A stretch of DNA of 64,000 nucleotides. Origin: Actinocatenispora comari. GTDB taxonomy: Bacteria > Actinomycetota > Actinomycetes > Mycobacteriales > Micromonosporaceae. The DNA lies in contig NZ_BOPO01000088.1 of NCBI RefSeq assembly GCF_017312725.1, positions 23,139 to 87,138 of the forward strand, read 5' to 3'. Each line of letters opens with the position of its first letter. Positions within the stretch are counted from its first letter, which is position 1. Below, piece by piece: positions 17,298 through 25,205 of this stretch. Made by a program: the position numbers and the translations under genes. The notes below the pieces were generated by a model, which saw only the letters and a list, made by a program, of their open reading frames with translations, was not told the origin of the DNA and ran no database searches.

Positions 17298-17897
17298 TCA
17301 CGGCTTGGGTACGTCGCCCAGCTTGTCCACCTCGCGGGTCAGCGCCTCCAGCACCGAGCGCAGCTGTACCTCGGTGACCTCGGCGAAGGTACGCAGGTAG
17401 GTGACCTTCTGCTCCAGCGCGGCGCGGTCGGCCTCGGTGGCGTGCGCGGGCAACGCATCCGCCGCCCGCTGCGCCTCCGATGCCGCCTGCTTCGCCTGGT
17501 CCTGGGCGTGCTGCAGCAGGTCCTCGTAGCGCTGCCGGGCCTGCGCCACCAGCTTGCGGGCGTACTCCTCCGCCTGCGCGACGTGCGAGTCGGCGGCCTG
17601 CTGCGCCTGGCTCATCAGGTTGACCGCCTCGACGCTGACCCGGGACCGCTGCGCCTCGGCGTCCGGATCCTGACCGTGCTCCCGGTAGTAGTTGGTCAGC
17701 CGGCCGATCTCGGCGCGCAGCGCCGCCTTCTCCGCGTCGGCCGCCGCGAGGTCGTCGGCGACCCGGTTGAGGAACATCCGTACCTCGTCCTCGTGGAAGC
17801 CGCGGCGGCCGAACGGCGGCCGGGAGAACGTGGTGGTCCGCACCCGTTCCGCGCTGAGCGGCACCCGCCTCGGGGCGCCCTGGTCGGTCACGGTCAC
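17298..17897 (-). CDS. DivIVA-domain coiled-coil protein
   Basis: 199-aa protein with a DivIVA N-terminal motif (TTFSRPPFGRRGFHEDEVRMFL, here at about 20-41; key features are the RRGF turn and EDEV helix), then a long coiled coil (about 45-125) rich in Ala, Gln and Glu and a second helical stretch to the C-terminus. Such proteins bind curved membranes and organise polar growth or septation. The GTG at 17897 is preferred because it shares GTGA with the upstream globin stop and lies 8 nt from GGAAGG; GTGs at 17906 and 17891 are alternatives. Its coupling to two globin genes is odd and may mean only co-expression. Confidence 0.88.
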   Translation of the reverse strand: MTVTDQGAPRRVPLSAERVRTTTFSRPPFGRRGFHEDEVRMFLNRVADDLAAADAEKAALRAEIGRLTNYYREHGQDPDAEAQRSRVSVEAVNLMSQAQQAADSHVAQAEEYARKLVAQARQRYEDLLQHAQDQAKQAASEAQRAADALPAHATEADRAALEQKVTYLRTFAEVTEVQLRSVLEALTREVDKLGDVPKP

Positions 17898-19081
17898 TGT
17901 CCCCACCTTCCCCCAGCGATACCGGCCGGCGCGGCCACCGCCGGTTCCGGCGTCGGTTCCGCGCCCGCCGTGAACTCGTCGTAGCGCACCTGCTCGGCCG
18001 GCACCCCGGCCGAGGTCAGCGCGGACACGGTGTGCCGCACCATGTTCGGCGACCCGCACACCAGGCAACGCCGGTCGGACCAACCGCCGGTACCCGCGGC
18101 GACGTCACCGACCAGGCCACGCTGGCCGGAGAAACTCGCGTCGTGCGAGACCACCGGTACGTACCGGAACCACGGTCGGGCCGCGGCCAGCTCGCCGAGC
18201 AGCTGGTGCTCGTACAGGTCGGCCTCGGTGCGCGCGCCGTGGAACAGGTCGACCCGCCGCTGCGTCCGGTCCGCCTGCCACTGCCGGTCGATCTGCTCCA
18301 GCAGCGCCCGCAGCGGCGCCAGGCCGGTGGCTCCGGCGACCATCAGCAGGTCGGTACCGTCCTCGGGCAGCAGCAGCGCCGCCCCGACCGGGGCGCCGAT
18401 GCGCAGCGTGTCGCCCAGCGCGGCCGACTGCACCAGCGCGGTGCTCACCTGCCCGCCGTCCACGATCTTGACGTGCAGTTCGAGCGTGTCGTCCGCGCGC
18501 GGCGCGTTCGCCGGCGTCAGGTACCGCCAGAGCCGCGGCCGGCGGGAGAACTCGACCGCCGCCGACTGCCCCGGCTGGTACGGGTAGGGGTGGTCGGTGC
18601 GGGCCTGCAGCACCGCGACGTCCAGGCCGCGCCGTTCGATGCCGACGATCTCGGCGTTCCACCACGGCGGCGTGTGCTTCGCCGACTCCGCCGCGGCCTC
18701 GATCATCACCTGCGCGACCAGCCCGTACGCCTCGGCCCACTGCCCCGCGAGCGATTCTGTCCACTGTGGACCGGAGAAGTGCGCCAGGGTGGCGAGCAGC
18801 GACTCGCCGACCGCCGGGTAGTGCTCGGCCAGTACCGCGAAGCGCCGGTGGTCGCGGCCCAGCTGCTGGACGAACGGCAACACCTCGTCCAGCCGGTCCA
18901 CGTCACTGACGATCCGGCCCAGCGCCGCCACCAGCTTGTCGCGCTGCCCGGCCATCGACATCGGAAACATGCTGCGCGTCTCCGGATGGGTCAGGAACAG
19001 GTGCGAGTAGAAGAACAGCGGCACCTCGTCGCCGTGCCGCGCCGTGTTGGCCCAACTGTCCTTGAGTGCCTGCGGATCCAT
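17894..19081 (-). CDS. Flavohaemoglobin-like NO dioxygenase
   Basis: 395-aa fusion of a globin domain (1-135) and a ferredoxin-reductase-type FAD/NAD module (140-375). In the globin, Tyr B10 in LFFYSHLF, Gln E7 in MAGQRDKL and a proximal His in GRDHRRFAV are visible. The reductase has RLWRYLTPAN in place of the usual RxYS flavin motif, VAGATGLAPLRALLEQ for NAD binding and CGSPNMVRHT near the end. It should oxidise nitric oxide to nitrate using NAD(P)H. It starts 5 bp after the truncated globin gene and overlaps the DivIVA gene by GTGA. The flavin motif is less canonical than in Hmp, so electron transfer may differ. Confidence 0.9.
   Translation of the reverse strand: MDPQALKDSWANTARHGDEVPLFFYSHLFLTHPETRSMFPMSMAGQRDKLVAALGRIVSDVDRLDEVLPFVQQLGRDHRRFAVLAEHYPAVGESLLATLAHFSGPQWTESLAGQWAEAYGLVAQVMIEAAAESAKHTPPWWNAEIVGIERRGLDVAVLQARTDHPYPYQPGQSAAVEFSRRPRLWRYLTPANAPRADDTLELHVKIVDGGQVSTALVQSAALGDTLRIGAPVGAALLLPEDGTDLLMVAGATGLAPLRALLEQIDRQWQADRTQRRVDLFHGARTEADLYEHQLLGELAAARPWFRYVPVVSHDASFSGQRGLVGDVAAGTGGWSDRRCLVCGSPNMVRHTVSALTSAGVPAEQVRYDEFTAGAEPTPEPAVAAPAGIAGGRWGQ
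18759..18771. repeat. 13-mer palindrome GTCCACNGTGGAC, copy 3
   Basis: GTCCACTGTGGAC inside the flavohaemoglobin-like gene. Confidence 0.6.
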
Positions 19082-19086
19082 CCGGC

Positions 19087-19452
19087 TCAGGCCTCGACGA
19101 TCTCCGCCTTGGTACCGCCGAGCACGTCACCGACCCGGCCGATGATGTCCTCCGCGACGCGCGCCTCGCGCAACGCGCTGACCAGGTGCACCACCACCCG
19201 ACCGAAGTCGTCGGAGCTGATGCCCATGCCGCGGTGCGCGGCGCCGAGCGCGCGCCCGTCGTACTCTGCGGGGCCGCCGAGTACCTGGGAGATCAGCAGC
19301 GCCTGGTGTCGTTTGAGCCGGACCAGGTCGGATCCGACGAAGTAGTCGGCCAGCTCCGGGTCGGCCAGCACCAGTTCGTAGAACCGGCCCACCACCTGCC
19401 GGACCGCGTCGCCGCCGCCGATTCGTTCGTAGTCGCTCGTGTGCTCGCCCAC
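19087..19452 (-). CDS. Group 1 truncated haemoglobin
   Basis: 121-aa 2-over-2 globin of the trHbN type. Seen: YERIGGGDAVRQVVGRFYELVLADPELADYF with the B-helix Tyr, RLKRHQALLISQVLGGP, and the LGAAHRGMGIS proximal histidine. These proteins bind O2 and NO and usually give NO protection. GGAGG sits immediately before two ATGs, leaving 0 and 3 nt, but 6 nt before the GTG at 19452, so I take the GTG as the start; 19458 is the longer alternative. It is followed closely by the flavohaemoglobin-like gene, so the two globins form a likely NO-detoxifying operon. Confidence 0.92.
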   Translation of the reverse strand: MGEHTSDYERIGGGDAVRQVVGRFYELVLADPELADYFVGSDLVRLKRHQALLISQVLGGPAEYDGRALGAAHRGMGISSDDFGRVVVHLVSALREARVAEDIIGRVGDVLGGTKAEIVEA

Positions 19453-19475
19453 CATCATCCTCCATGTCGTTGTTT

Positions 19476-19491
19476 ATCGACGATGGTCGAT
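19476..19491. promoter_or_regulatory. Candidate operator upstream of the globin operon
   Basis: Perfect inverted repeat ATCGAC-GATG-GTCGAT 24 bp upstream of the globin start, in a locally AT-richer segment. It could be the binding site of an NO or redox regulator, possibly the neighbouring Crp/Fnr protein. No binding data exist; the motif is short. Confidence 0.35.
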
Positions 19492-19634
19492 GGAGTGTAG
19501 TGAGCGGGCAGGGCCGGCGATACCCCGAAACCACCCCACATGCGGATCGGGTGAGATAACTCAAGAATCGGTAACGTCCCCGGATCACCTGCCAGAACGT
19601 GCCGAGCACGGACCGGCTGGTCCAAAGTGGACGT

Positions 19635-20336
19635 TCAGGAGTCGGGGTGTTCCGGCAGGCCGGCCCGGCGCCGCAACGCGGCGAGGTCGGTCAGCACGAT
19701 CGAGCGCCCCTCGGTGCGCAGCCACCCGCGGTGGGCGAACGTCCGGATCACCTGGTTGACGCTCTGCCGCGAACCGCCCACCAGCTCGGCCACCCGGCTC
19801 TGACTCAATCCGAGCGGATCGTGTTCGTCCTCGACCGAGGCGAGCAGCCGCACCAGCGTCTTCGCCACCCGGCCGGGCAGGTCCAGGAAGATGTGGTCGG
19901 CCTTCTGCTCGGTCAGCCGCCGGGCCATCGCGCCCATCGCCCGGAACACCTCGTCCATCAACCGCCGATCGGTGTGCACCAGGTCCAGGAACGCGGTGCG
20001 CGGCAGCACCAGCGCCTCGGTCGGCGCGATCGCCTCCACCGAGGCCGACCGCGGCGCCCCGTCGAGCAGCGAGATCTCCCCCAGCACGTTCGGGGCGCGC
20101 ACCAGCGTCAGCACGGCACGGTCGCCGCCCGGCCCCGACCGGTACACCGCGACGGCGCCGTGCCGGAGCACGAACAGCACGTCGCCCGGGTCGCCCTCGC
20201 GGAACAGCACCTGCCCCTCCCGGTACACCCGGGACTCGGCGCTCGCGGCAAGGCGGCGCCGGCTGCGCAGGTCGAGCCCGGCGAACAAGGCGACCCCGCG
20301 CAACGGGTCGTTCGGAACAGCGCGCCAGCGATCCAA
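19635..20336 (-). CDS. Crp/Fnr-family transcriptional regulator
   Basis: 233-aa regulator with an N-terminal cyclic-nucleotide-type beta barrel (about 10-125; LFREGDPGDVLFVLRHGAVAVY, LGEISLLDGAPRSASVEA), a dimer helix, and a C-terminal winged helix (LSQSRVAELVGGSRQSVNQVIRTFAHRGWL). No cysteine cluster for an Fe-S centre is seen, so it is not a classical oxygen sensor. The TTG at 20336 is chosen because GGGGGGAGG lies 9 nt upstream and the normal family N-terminus follows. The frame stays open for another 185 codons without a ribosome site or family similarity. It lies 142 bp downstream of the globin promoter on the same strand. Confidence 0.88.
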   Translation of the reverse strand: MDRWRAVPNDPLRGVALFAGLDLRSRRRLAASAESRVYREGQVLFREGDPGDVLFVLRHGAVAVYRSGPGGDRAVLTLVRAPNVLGEISLLDGAPRSASVEAIAPTEALVLPRTAFLDLVHTDRRLMDEVFRAMGAMARRLTEQKADHIFLDLPGRVAKTLVRLLASVEDEHDPLGLSQSRVAELVGGSRQSVNQVIRTFAHRGWLRTEGRSIVLTDLAALRRRAGLPEHPDS

Positions 20337-20376
20337 CCGTCCCGACCTCCCCCCGAAAGGGTCACCTTCCTCCAAA

Positions 20377-20382
20377 AGGCTA
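20377..20382 (-). promoter_or_regulatory. Probable -10 box of the Crp/Fnr gene
   Basis: TAGCCT on the minus strand, about 40 nt before the TTG start. A clear -35 at normal spacing is not evident. The rest of the 298-bp divergent gap (20337-20634) shows no gene or strong repeat. Confidence 0.3.
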
Positions 20383-20634
20383 GCGTGTACCCCCCGCAAC
20401 CCAGAGTTCAACGGAATGAACCCAGGACGAACCCGCCATTCGGCGGCTTCGTCCAGTACCGCTCGTCGCGTTGACGGTTCGAGACCTGACCGCCAGGTAC
20501 GGGGTGCAGGTCCGGGTTCGCTGGCGTGCCGTGGCCGGAGACGCGGCTCGGGACCGGTCCGGGCGTCCCGGTGTGTTGTGTTTCGGGACGTGGCACGATG
20601 CACGTACGGATTCGGGCGAGGGGGTGGGCCGGAC

Positions 20635-20937
20635 GTGGCGGCCATGGGCAAGGTGGGCTGGAAGCTGACCGGGTTGGCGTTCGCGCTGCCGCTCGGGTTC
20701 GTCGCGCGCAAGGCGGTCGCCGTCGGCTGGCGCGCGATACGACACGAAGATCCGCCGCGGCCGTCCAACGACTTCGAGGCCAGCTGGGGCGAGACGCTCA
20801 CCTGGGCGGCGCTGTCCGGGGTCGCGATGGCCGCCGCCGAGCTGCTCGCGGCGCGCGGTGCGGCGCGCGTGTGGCGCCAGGTCACCGGCAACGAACCCCC
20901 AGGTCACGAGCGCGAACCGGCCGAGATCGAGGCCTGA
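20635..20937 (+). CDS. DUF4235-type small membrane protein
   Basis: 100-aa protein with two hydrophobic helices (about 7-25 and 50-70), the first followed by a basic stretch (ARKAVAVGWRAIR) and the second by AARGAARVWRQVTG. The layout matches DUF4235 proteins of actinobacteria, whose function is unknown. The GTG at 20635 lies about 10 nt after GGCGAGGGGG; the ATG at 20644 is an alternative. It sits directly upstream of glyA on the same strand, with 57 bp between. Confidence 0.8.
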   Translation: MAAMGKVGWKLTGLAFALPLGFVARKAVAVGWRAIRHEDPPRPSNDFEASWGETLTWAALSGVAMAAAELLAARGAARVWRQVTGNEPPGHEREPAEIEA

Positions 20938-20994
20938 GCGGGCAACCGGTCACCCGGCTTTCGGCGGCCTGCCCGCTGCGGGGAGGATGGGGGC

Positions 20995-22269
20995 ATGACC
21001 GACCTGCTGAACCGTTCCCTCGCCGACACCGACCCCGAGGTCGCGGCGGCCATCGGCGCCGAGCTGCACCGGCAGCAGTCGACGCTGGAGATGATCGCCT
21101 CGGAGAACTTCGCCCCGGTCTCGGTGCTGTCCGCGCAGGGCTCCGTGCTGACCAACAAGTACGCCGAGGGCTACCCCGGCCGCCGCTACTACGGCGGCTG
21201 CGAACACGTCGACGTGATCGAGCGGCTGGCGATCGAGCGGGTCAAGGGCCTGTTCGGCGCCGGGTACGCGAACGTCCAGCCGCACTCCGGCGCGCAGGCC
21301 AACGCCGCCGCCATGTTCGCCACGCTGACCCCCGGCGACACCATCCTCGGCCTGGACCTCGCGCACGGCGGCCACCTGACCCACGGGATGAAGATCAACT
21401 TCTCCGGCAAGCTGTACCACGTGGTCGCCTACCACGTCGCCGAGACCGACCACCGGGTCGACATGGCCGAGGTGCGTCGGCTCGCCGTCGAGCACAAGCC
21501 GAAGATGATCGTCGCCGGCTGGTCGGCGTACCCGCGGCAGCTCGACTTCGCCGCCTTCCGCCAGATCGCCGACGAGGTCGGCGCGCTGCTGCTGGTCGAC
21601 ATGGCGCACTTCGCCGGGCTGGTCGCGGCCGGCCTGCACCCGAACCCGGTCGAGTACGCCGACATCGTCACGACCACGACCCACAAGACGCTGGGTGGGC
21701 CGCGCGGCGGCGTCATCCTGACCAACAGCCCCGAGCTGGCCAAGAAGATCAACTCCGCGGTGTTCCCCGGCCAGCAGGGCGGGCCGCTGGAGCACGTGAT
21801 CGCGGCCAAGGCGGTCTCGTTCAAGGTCGCCGCGTCCGACGAGTTCGCCGACCGGCAGCGGCGCACCCTGGCCGGCGCCAAGATCCTCGCCGAGCGGCTG
21901 AGCGCCCCCGAGCTCGCCGCCGCCGGCGTACGGGTGCTCACCGGCGGCACCGAGGTGCACCTGGTGCTGGTCGACCTGCGCGACTCCGAACTGGACGGCA
22001 AGCAGGCCGAGGACCGGCTGCACGACCTCGGCATCACCGTCAACCGCAACGCGGTGCCGTTCGACCCGCGCCCGCCGATGGTCACCTCCGGCCTGCGCAT
22101 CGGTACCCCGGCGCTCGCCACCCGCGGCTTCGACACCGACGCGTTCACCGAGGTCGCCGACATCATCGCCGGCGCGCTGTCGGCCGACTTCGACGACGCC
22201 CGCGCCGCCGCGCTGCGCGACCGGGTCACCGCCCTCGCCGACAAGTACCCGCTGTACCCGTCGCTGTGA
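20995..22269 (+). CDS. glyA: Serine hydroxymethyltransferase
   Basis: PLP enzyme that interconverts serine and glycine and loads tetrahydrofolate with a one-carbon unit. 424 aa, normal length. Seen: [51 protein letters not shown], and [14 protein letters not shown] with the PLP lysine at residue 231. The ATG follows GGGGAGGA at a good distance. A perfect hairpin follows the stop. Confidence 0.97.
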   Translation: MTDLLNRSLADTDPEVAAAIGAELHRQQSTLEMIASENFAPVSVLSAQGSVLTNKYAEGYPGRRYYGGCEHVDVIERLAIERVKGLFGAGYANVQPHSGAQANAAAMFATLTPGDTILGLDLAHGGHLTHGMKINFSGKLYHVVAYHVAETDHRVDMAEVRRLAVEHKPKMIVAGWSAYPRQLDFAAFRQIADEVGALLLVDMAHFAGLVAAGLHPNPVEYADIVTTTTHKTLGGPRGGVILTNSPELAKKINSAVFPGQQGGPLEHVIAAKAVSFKVAASDEFADRQRRTLAGAKILAERLSAPELAAAGVRVLTGGTEVHLVLVDLRDSELDGKQAEDRLHDLGITVNRNAVPFDPRPPMVTSGLRIGTPALATRGFDTDAFTEVADIIAGALSADFDDARAAALRDRVTALADKYPLYPSL

Positions 22270-22274
22270 CCCCG

Positions 22275-22305
22275 GCGTGCCGGCCGGTCCACCCGGCCGG
22301 CACGC
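22275..22305 (+). terminator. Terminator of glyA
   Basis: Perfect 13-bp stem (GCGTGCCGGCCGG / CCGGCCGGCACGC) with a TCCAC loop, 5 bp after the glyA stop. Confidence 0.85.
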
Positions 22306-22396
22306 GCTCAGCGGGCCGCCCGCTCCCGCTCCGGTTCCGGTTGCGGCCGGTGGCCGCTCAGCGGGTCGCCCGCTCCCGCTCCGGTTCCGGTTGCGG
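22305..22396. repeat. 50-bp tandem duplication at the 3' end of the MFS gene
   Basis: Two 42-bp copies (22305-22346 and 22355-22396) that differ at one base. On the minus strand they encode the last residues of the MFS protein (QPEPERERATR) and, beyond its stop, a second copy (QPEPERERAAR). The real stop at 22358 lies in the upstream copy. Confidence 0.9.
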
Positions 22397-23608
22397 CTGG
22401 CGGGCGGGCGGCCGTCGGCGGTGCGCGACCAGCAGCGCCGCCGGTACCACGACCAGCGCGCCGGCGCCGAGCGCGAGCGGCGGGTAGCCGGCGGCCCCGA
22501 GCACCGCGGTCGAGCCGAGCGTCGCGGCACCACCGCCGGCCCACGACCAGCTCTCCACCAGCCCCTGCACCCGGGCCTCCACCGCGCCGGGCAGCCCCCG
22601 TACCAGCAGGGAACTCGCGCCGACGAAGGCCAGGTTCCAGCCGTAGCCGAGCACGAACAGCGCCACCGGTAGCCCAGGGCCGGTCGACCCGGCGGTACCG
22701 GTGACGAGCACGCCGGCGAGCGCCAGCGTGGCCAGGCCGGCCGCGACGACCGTACGGCCACCGAACCGGTCGGCCAGCCGGCCGGACACCGGCGCGAGCG
22801 CGAACATCCCCAGCGTGTGCGTCGACACCACCAGCCCGACCATCCCCATCGGCTGCCCGTGCTGGTGCATCGACAGCGGCGCCGCGGTCATCACCGCGGT
22901 CATCACCACCTGCGCGGTCAGCATCGCGGTCAGCGCGAGCCGGATGTCGGGCCGGGCCAGCAGCGCCCGCAGCGGCCACGCCGCCGCGAGCCCGGCCTCG
23001 TCCCGGTCGGCCGGTGGGCGCCGCGCCACCAGCGCGAACGCCACCACGGCGGCCGCCAGGCAGGCCAGCGCCAGGGCGAAGGCACCGGTCAGCGGCGGCC
23101 ACCCGGACCGGCCCGCCCAGCCGGTCGCCGGCCCGAGCAGCAGCGGGCCACCGACCGCGCCGACGGTACCGGCCCACACCACCGCACCGAGCGCCGTCGC
23201 CCGCCGGCCCGCGGTGAACTCGTCGGCCGCCGCGTACCGGGCGAGCTGCGCCGCGGCATTGCCCACGCCGAGCAGCAGCATGCCGGCCAGCAGCACCGCC
23301 ACCGAACCGGCGGCGGCACCGGCGGTCGCCACCGCAGCGCCCCCGGTACCGGTGAGGGCACCGGCGCGCAGGCCGGTCCGCCGGCCGTGGCGGGCCATCA
23401 CCCGGCTCAGCAGCAGCACGCCGGCGGCGGTGCCGGCGACCCCGGCGGTACTGCCGAGGCCGGCCCAGCCGGTGCCGAGCCGGTCGGCGACGAGCAGCGT
23501 CGCGGCCGTACCGGCCACGGTCATCGCGGCGTTGACGCAGGCCGCGCCGAGGAACAGGGAGCCCATCGTGCGCCGGCGCGCCGGCGGGGGTACCGGGTAG
23601 GTTGCCAT
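22358..23608 (-). CDS. MFS transporter
   Basis: 416-aa major-facilitator protein with 12 hydrophobic segments. The signature loop between helices 2 and 3 reads RVMARHGRRTGLRAG, and the matching loop of the second half is GRLADRFGGRTVVAAG. The final 25 residues are hydrophilic and charged (HRRRPPARQPQPEPERERATR region). Substrate unknown; YnfM/drug-exporter-like by shape. It is divergent from an Lrp-type regulator 94 bp away, which probably controls it. Its 3' end is duplicated past the stop. Confidence 0.9.
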   Translation of the reverse strand: MATYPVPPPARRRTMGSLFLGAACVNAAMTVAGTAATLLVADRLGTGWAGLGSTAGVAGTAAGVLLLSRVMARHGRRTGLRAGALTGTGGAAVATAGAAAGSVAVLLAGMLLLGVGNAAAQLARYAAADEFTAGRRATALGAVVWAGTVGAVGGPLLLGPATGWAGRSGWPPLTGAFALALACLAAAVVAFALVARRPPADRDEAGLAAAWPLRALLARPDIRLALTAMLTAQVVMTAVMTAAPLSMHQHGQPMGMVGLVVSTHTLGMFALAPVSGRLADRFGGRTVVAAGLATLALAGVLVTGTAGSTGPGLPVALFVLGYGWNLAFVGASSLLVRGLPGAVEARVQGLVESWSWAGGGAATLGSTAVLGAAGYPPLALGAGALVVVPAALLVAHRRRPPARQPQPEPERERATR

Positions 23609-23702
23609 GCGAAGCAGGCTAGGAAAGTCGCGCCGGCAACTGAATGGCCGAGGCGCGGAGTTCGGGGCCGTTGACCTGACGTACGGAAGGAGATTGCCGG
23701 CG

Positions 23703-24203
23703 ATGACCTTTCGTTCGAACGTCACGCTCGACGACCTCGACTGGCGCATCCTGCACGAGTTGCAGACCGACGGCCGCCAGTCGTACAAGTCGCTCGCCCG
23801 GAAGGTGAACCTGTCGGCGCCGGCGGTCGCCGACCGGGTCCGCCGGTTGCAGGACACCGGTGTCGTCACCGGCTACCAGGCCCGGGTCGACCCGGCCCGG
23901 GCCGGGCTGCCGCTCACCGCGTTCCTGATGCTGCGGTGCGCGCCCGGTCGGTGCCTGCTGCGCACCGCGCGCGCCGCCGACTACCCGGAGATCGTCGAGG
24001 TGCACAAGCTCGCCAGCGAGTCGTGCACCCTGCTCAAGGTGCGGGTCGCGTCGATGGCGCACCTGGAGGGATTCCTGGAACAGCTCGGCGAGCGGCACGG
24101 CGAGGCACGGTCGCACATCGTGCTGTCCACCCAGTACGAACGGCACGAGGTCGAGCCGCCGCCCAGCGCGCCGGGCGAGATCACCGCCGCGGACGGCTGG
24201 TGA
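23703..24203 (+). CDS. Lrp/AsnC-family transcriptional regulator
   Basis: 166-aa regulator: helix-turn-helix at about 8-58 (LDDLDWRILHELQTDGRQSYKSLARKV region; recognition helix SAPAVADRVRRLQ), then the RAM ligand domain (about 70-150). The ATG at 23703 follows GGAAGGAGA at 10 nt. The divergent MFS gene suggests a local amino-acid or metabolite-responsive exporter control unit. Ligand unknown. Confidence 0.92.
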   Translation: MTFRSNVTLDDLDWRILHELQTDGRQSYKSLARKVNLSAPAVADRVRRLQDTGVVTGYQARVDPARAGLPLTAFLMLRCAPGRCLLRTARAADYPEIVEVHKLASESCTLLKVRVASMAHLEGFLEQLGERHGEARSHIVLSTQYERHEVEPPPSAPGEITAADGW

Positions 24204-24337
24204 CACGGCGTTGCAGCACGGCGGCACGGTACGCGGCGGAACTGCGACACGGCGCGGCACCGCGGCACGGCGGCGCGGCGGCACGGCGCCGGCGGTGGGA
24301 CGCGGCCGTGCGGCGCGGCGGCACGGCAGGGCGGCAG

Positions 24338-24368
24338 GGTGCGGCGGGCACGGTGAGCCCGCCGCACC
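24338..24368 (-). terminator. Terminator of the MgtC-like gene
   Basis: 12-bp stem (GGTGCGGCGGGC / GCCCGCCGCACC) with a 7-nt loop, 6 bp after the minus-strand stop. The rest of the gap 24204-24337 is a simple-sequence run rich in CGGCACGG and GCGGCGG, with no gene. Confidence 0.7.
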
Positions 24369-24374
24369 GCCCGC

Positions 24375-25097
24375 TCAGTCGGTACTGCGTTCCTCGTCGC
24401 CGGCGCGCACGGTGACCACGCCGTCGATCTCGGACAGGCTGGCGGCAAGATCGCCGGGGTCGCGCACGCCGCGCAGCGTCAGCGCGACCTGCACCCGCCC
24501 GCCGGTACCCTCCTCGACCTGCTCGGTGGAGATCTCGGCGACGGTGACGCCGCGGTCGGTGCAGGCGGCGAGCGCGTTGCGCAGCACGCCCTGGCCACCC
24601 CGGTAGGTCATCGTCAGGTTCGACGGCGCCCACTTCGAGCGGGGCAGCAGCCGGCCGATCGCCGGGTAGCCGTACAGGACGAGGAAGTGGCCGGCGGTCA
24701 CCACGATCGCGAGCAGCCACAGCCCGGCGCCGCAGGCCATGCCGACCGCGGCCGACATCCAGATCACCGCGGCGGTGGTCAGGCCGCGGACCGCGTCGCG
24801 GCGGACGAAGATCAGCCCGCCGCCGATGAAGCCGATGCCGGACACGATCTGCGCCGCGATCCGGGACGGGTCGAGCCCGACGTGCGGGCCGACCACGTCG
24901 CTGAACCCGTACTTGGAGATCAGCATGATCAGCGCCGCGCCGACCCCGACCAGGGTGTGCGTGCGCAGCCCGGCCGCCTTCTGCGCCAGCTCGCGCTCCA
25001 GCCCGATGACCGTACAGAGCACCAACGCCAGGGCGAGCTCGCCGATCTGCGTCCAGCCCTGCCCGATGGGCTCACCGAACGCCACTATATTGGTCAT
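24375..25097 (-). CDS. MgtC/SapB-family membrane protein
   Basis: 240-aa protein: four or five N-terminal membrane helices containing the family motif CTVIGLERELAQKAAGLRTH region and VSGIGFIGGGLIFVRRDAVRGLTTAAVIW, then a cytoplasmic ACT-like domain (about 150-240). MgtC proteins support growth at low Mg2+ and restrain F-type ATP synthase in pathogens; in soil actinomycetes the role is unclear. It lies 108 bp downstream of the PolA-like gene on the same strand. The mRNA leader has a stable hairpin just before the Shine-Dalgarno. Confidence 0.92.
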   Translation of the reverse strand: MTNIVAFGEPIGQGWTQIGELALALVLCTVIGLERELAQKAAGLRTHTLVGVGAALIMLISKYGFSDVVGPHVGLDPSRIAAQIVSGIGFIGGGLIFVRRDAVRGLTTAAVIWMSAAVGMACGAGLWLLAIVVTAGHFLVLYGYPAIGRLLPRSKWAPSNLTMTYRGGQGVLRNALAACTDRGVTVAEISTEQVEEGTGGRVQVALTLRGVRDPGDLAASLSEIDGVVTVRAGDEERSTD

Positions 25098-25103
25098 ACC
25101 GGT

Positions 25104-25138
25104 TGAGGATCCTCCTTCCTCTCGCGGTATCGCGAGAC
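25104..25138 (-). promoter_or_regulatory. 5' leader hairpin and Shine-Dalgarno of the MgtC-like gene
   Basis: In the transcript, TCTCGCG-GTAT-CGCGAGA style 7-bp perfect stem (25121-25138) is followed directly by GGAAGGAGG, then a second small palindrome GAGGATCCTC that overlaps the Shine-Dalgarno. Two alternative pairings around the ribosome site suggest translational control. It is far too short for an M-box riboswitch. Confidence 0.4.
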
Positions 25139-25205
25139 GGGTAACAGTAGCGGAAGATCCCCGAAGATCGCGTTAAATGAATCGTAAGATCACAGCGATC
25201 GGCGA

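Noticed and set aside
20938..20994. Glycine riboswitch before glyA
   Set aside because: The gap is only 57 bp and lacks paired aptamer structure.
24204..24337. CGGCACGG-rich run as a CRISPR or regulatory repeat
   Set aside because: No regular period or spacers; simple GC-rich sequence between convergent genes.
25098..25205. M-box magnesium riboswitch before the MgtC-like gene
   Set aside because: Too short, and the conserved core could not be recognised.
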